Source: Lepisosteus oculatus | Lineage: Eukaryota > Chordata > Actinopteri > Semionotiformes > Lepisosteidae | Reading direction: 5' to 3' | NCBI RefSeq assembly: GCF_040954835.1 | Contig: NC_090703.1 | Coordinates: 9,295,001-9,359,000 of the forward strand | Length of the DNA stretch: 64,000 nt | In this document: in pieces, positions 62,822-64,000 of the stretch | Layout: every line of letters starts with the position of its first letter | How positions within the stretch are numbered: the stretch's first letter is position 1 | The notes under the pieces: generated by a model | Told to the model about the DNA's origin: nothing | Database searches by the model: none | What the model saw: only the letters and a program-made list of their open reading frames with translations | Program-made: the position numbers and the translations under genes

Positions 62822-64000
62822 GAAACATATATATGATCTGTTTTGTGTTTTGCTCTAAAATTAAAAAAGAACAGAGAAAATATGGAAAGTTTCAGTTTGA
62901 CATTTACTTCCTATGGGTGACAGGGCCTTCTCTTGCTACTTCCAAAAGCTCTAGAATTCTATCCCCAAGTCTATCAGAGAATCGCCTACCCTGAGCACAT
63001 TCTTCAGAAAACCTTTTTTTTTAAATTGGTGTCTTTGTCTGTTCCTTGCATCTACAGCATTCAAAATCCTTGATTTTAATTTTGCCCATTTTTACTCCTT
63101 TTTTTCTTACAGAAGGAAACTATATAAGTATAGCGGTAAAAGGTAAAACACAACAGGAAAAACATATACTTTAATACTTTCTAAATATTGGGCCACATTT
63201 CCCTGCGGCATAGAGATGATTGCAGTTGGTTATTGACAGCTGTTGCAACTAAGAAAAATGCTTGTTTTGAGATTATATTTCCACACGAGGGCGATGTTGT
63301 ATTTTAAACAGCAGCTGATCACAAGTTCAAGTTTATTGTCATTATACTCATAAACAGGTATATGGTATAACGAAATGCTATTTGGCTAGCTCTCAGATGG
63401 TAAGTAGTACAAAAAAACAACAGTACAGTGGTATAAGAAAAGACAGACAACAGGCAATGTTGATATCAGTTCCTGATGATATCGGATACTGCAACAGAGA
63501 GGTACAATTAATAGAGAATGGTGGTTATAATAAGAATTATTGAGTTTACAATTCAATTACATTCATTTTGATTAAATTATATTTTATTTTTTGGCAATGT
63601 GAAGTTTCATTACATTGGAGTATTGAGATATTGAGCAGATAAGGACACAATGCCTTAGATTGTGAAGTTTAGGTGAGCTTAGTTTATTGCAGACTTCCCT
63701 GTTTGAATATTCAGTGGTGCAAAAAATTCTATTAATGAAATTGGTGTTTGTATAGGAGAGAAATGAGGTTCCTGTAATTATCAGGATATTTTCAAATGAC
63801 TTGGCACAACTATAATTGCTTTTTCAACCCTCCCCTATGACAGAAGCGAAGGATAATTCTTGAAACGAAATCTTGCCTGTTATTGAGGATATTTGTGTGG
63901 TTTTCAATTACCTGCGCTGACAGCTTATTTGACAATAGAACAACCAATTTGCTGCTTCAGAGTCTGATGTCAGTCTTTATTAGTGCAGCAAAACTTCTGC
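62822..64000. other. Intergenic downstream of ISCA2
   Basis: No exon recognised. The part at 63320-63480 (AAGTTTATTGTCATTATACT, then TATAACGAAATGCTATTTGG) resembles the 3' end of a dispersed repeat common in fish; its class could not be determined. The rest is plain AT-rich DNA. Confidence 0.4.

Overview
The window reads as nuclear DNA of a ray-finned fish. It has short-intron vertebrate genes with GT-AG introns, vertebrate-type U6 and tRNA sequences, and several SINE, LINE and DNA-transposon families typical of fish. The SINEs suggest a non-teleost or early-branching lineage (gar, bowfin or sturgeon-like), but this is an inference and not a species call. There are no bacterial operons, CRISPR arrays or viral genomes.

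Seven protein-coding genes could be assembled exon by exon, and each spliced CDS closes in frame. From left to right they are: an unnamed six-blade kelch protein (685-6775, minus, 12 exons, 580 aa); TMED8 (11717-14928, minus, GOLD domain, 280 aa); SAMD15 (16999-18537, plus, only 115 aa); NOXRED1 (19379-22854, minus, 346 aa); ATG2B (25965-49131, minus, 42 coding exons, about 2101 aa); GSKIP (51712-52439, plus, 132 aa); NPC2 (56164-58593, minus, 149 aa); and ISCA2 (59175-62120, plus, 177 aa). That is seven recognised families plus the kelch gene. All the named genes are on human 14q (14q24.3 and 14q32), so the window preserves or has condensed an old linkage group.

Three divergent pairs share promoters. 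TMED8/SAMD15 carries RFX X-boxes immediately before the SAMD15 start. ATG2B/GSKIP carries a perfect cAMP-response element. NPC2/ISCA2 carries two palindromic CLEAR-type boxes, the TFEB/TFE3 site. A further X-box lies upstream of NOXRED1. Together these suggest that a cilium/testis-linked pair (SAMD15, NOXRED1) sits beside autophagy and lysosome genes (ATG2B, NPC2).

Introns and intergenic DNA carry a varied set of repeats. They include a Tc1-like transposase relic, a non-autonomous hAT element with intact target duplications and a BED-finger remnant, an L2-like LINE reverse-transcriptase fragment, and four SINE families: two tRNA-derived families, a tRNA-Lys-derived element with an 11-bp target duplication, and 5S-rRNA-like elements. 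The most unusual object is a full-length U6 snRNA copy joined directly to the 5' end of a SINE in the last ATG2B intron. It looks like a chimeric retrogene made by template switching.
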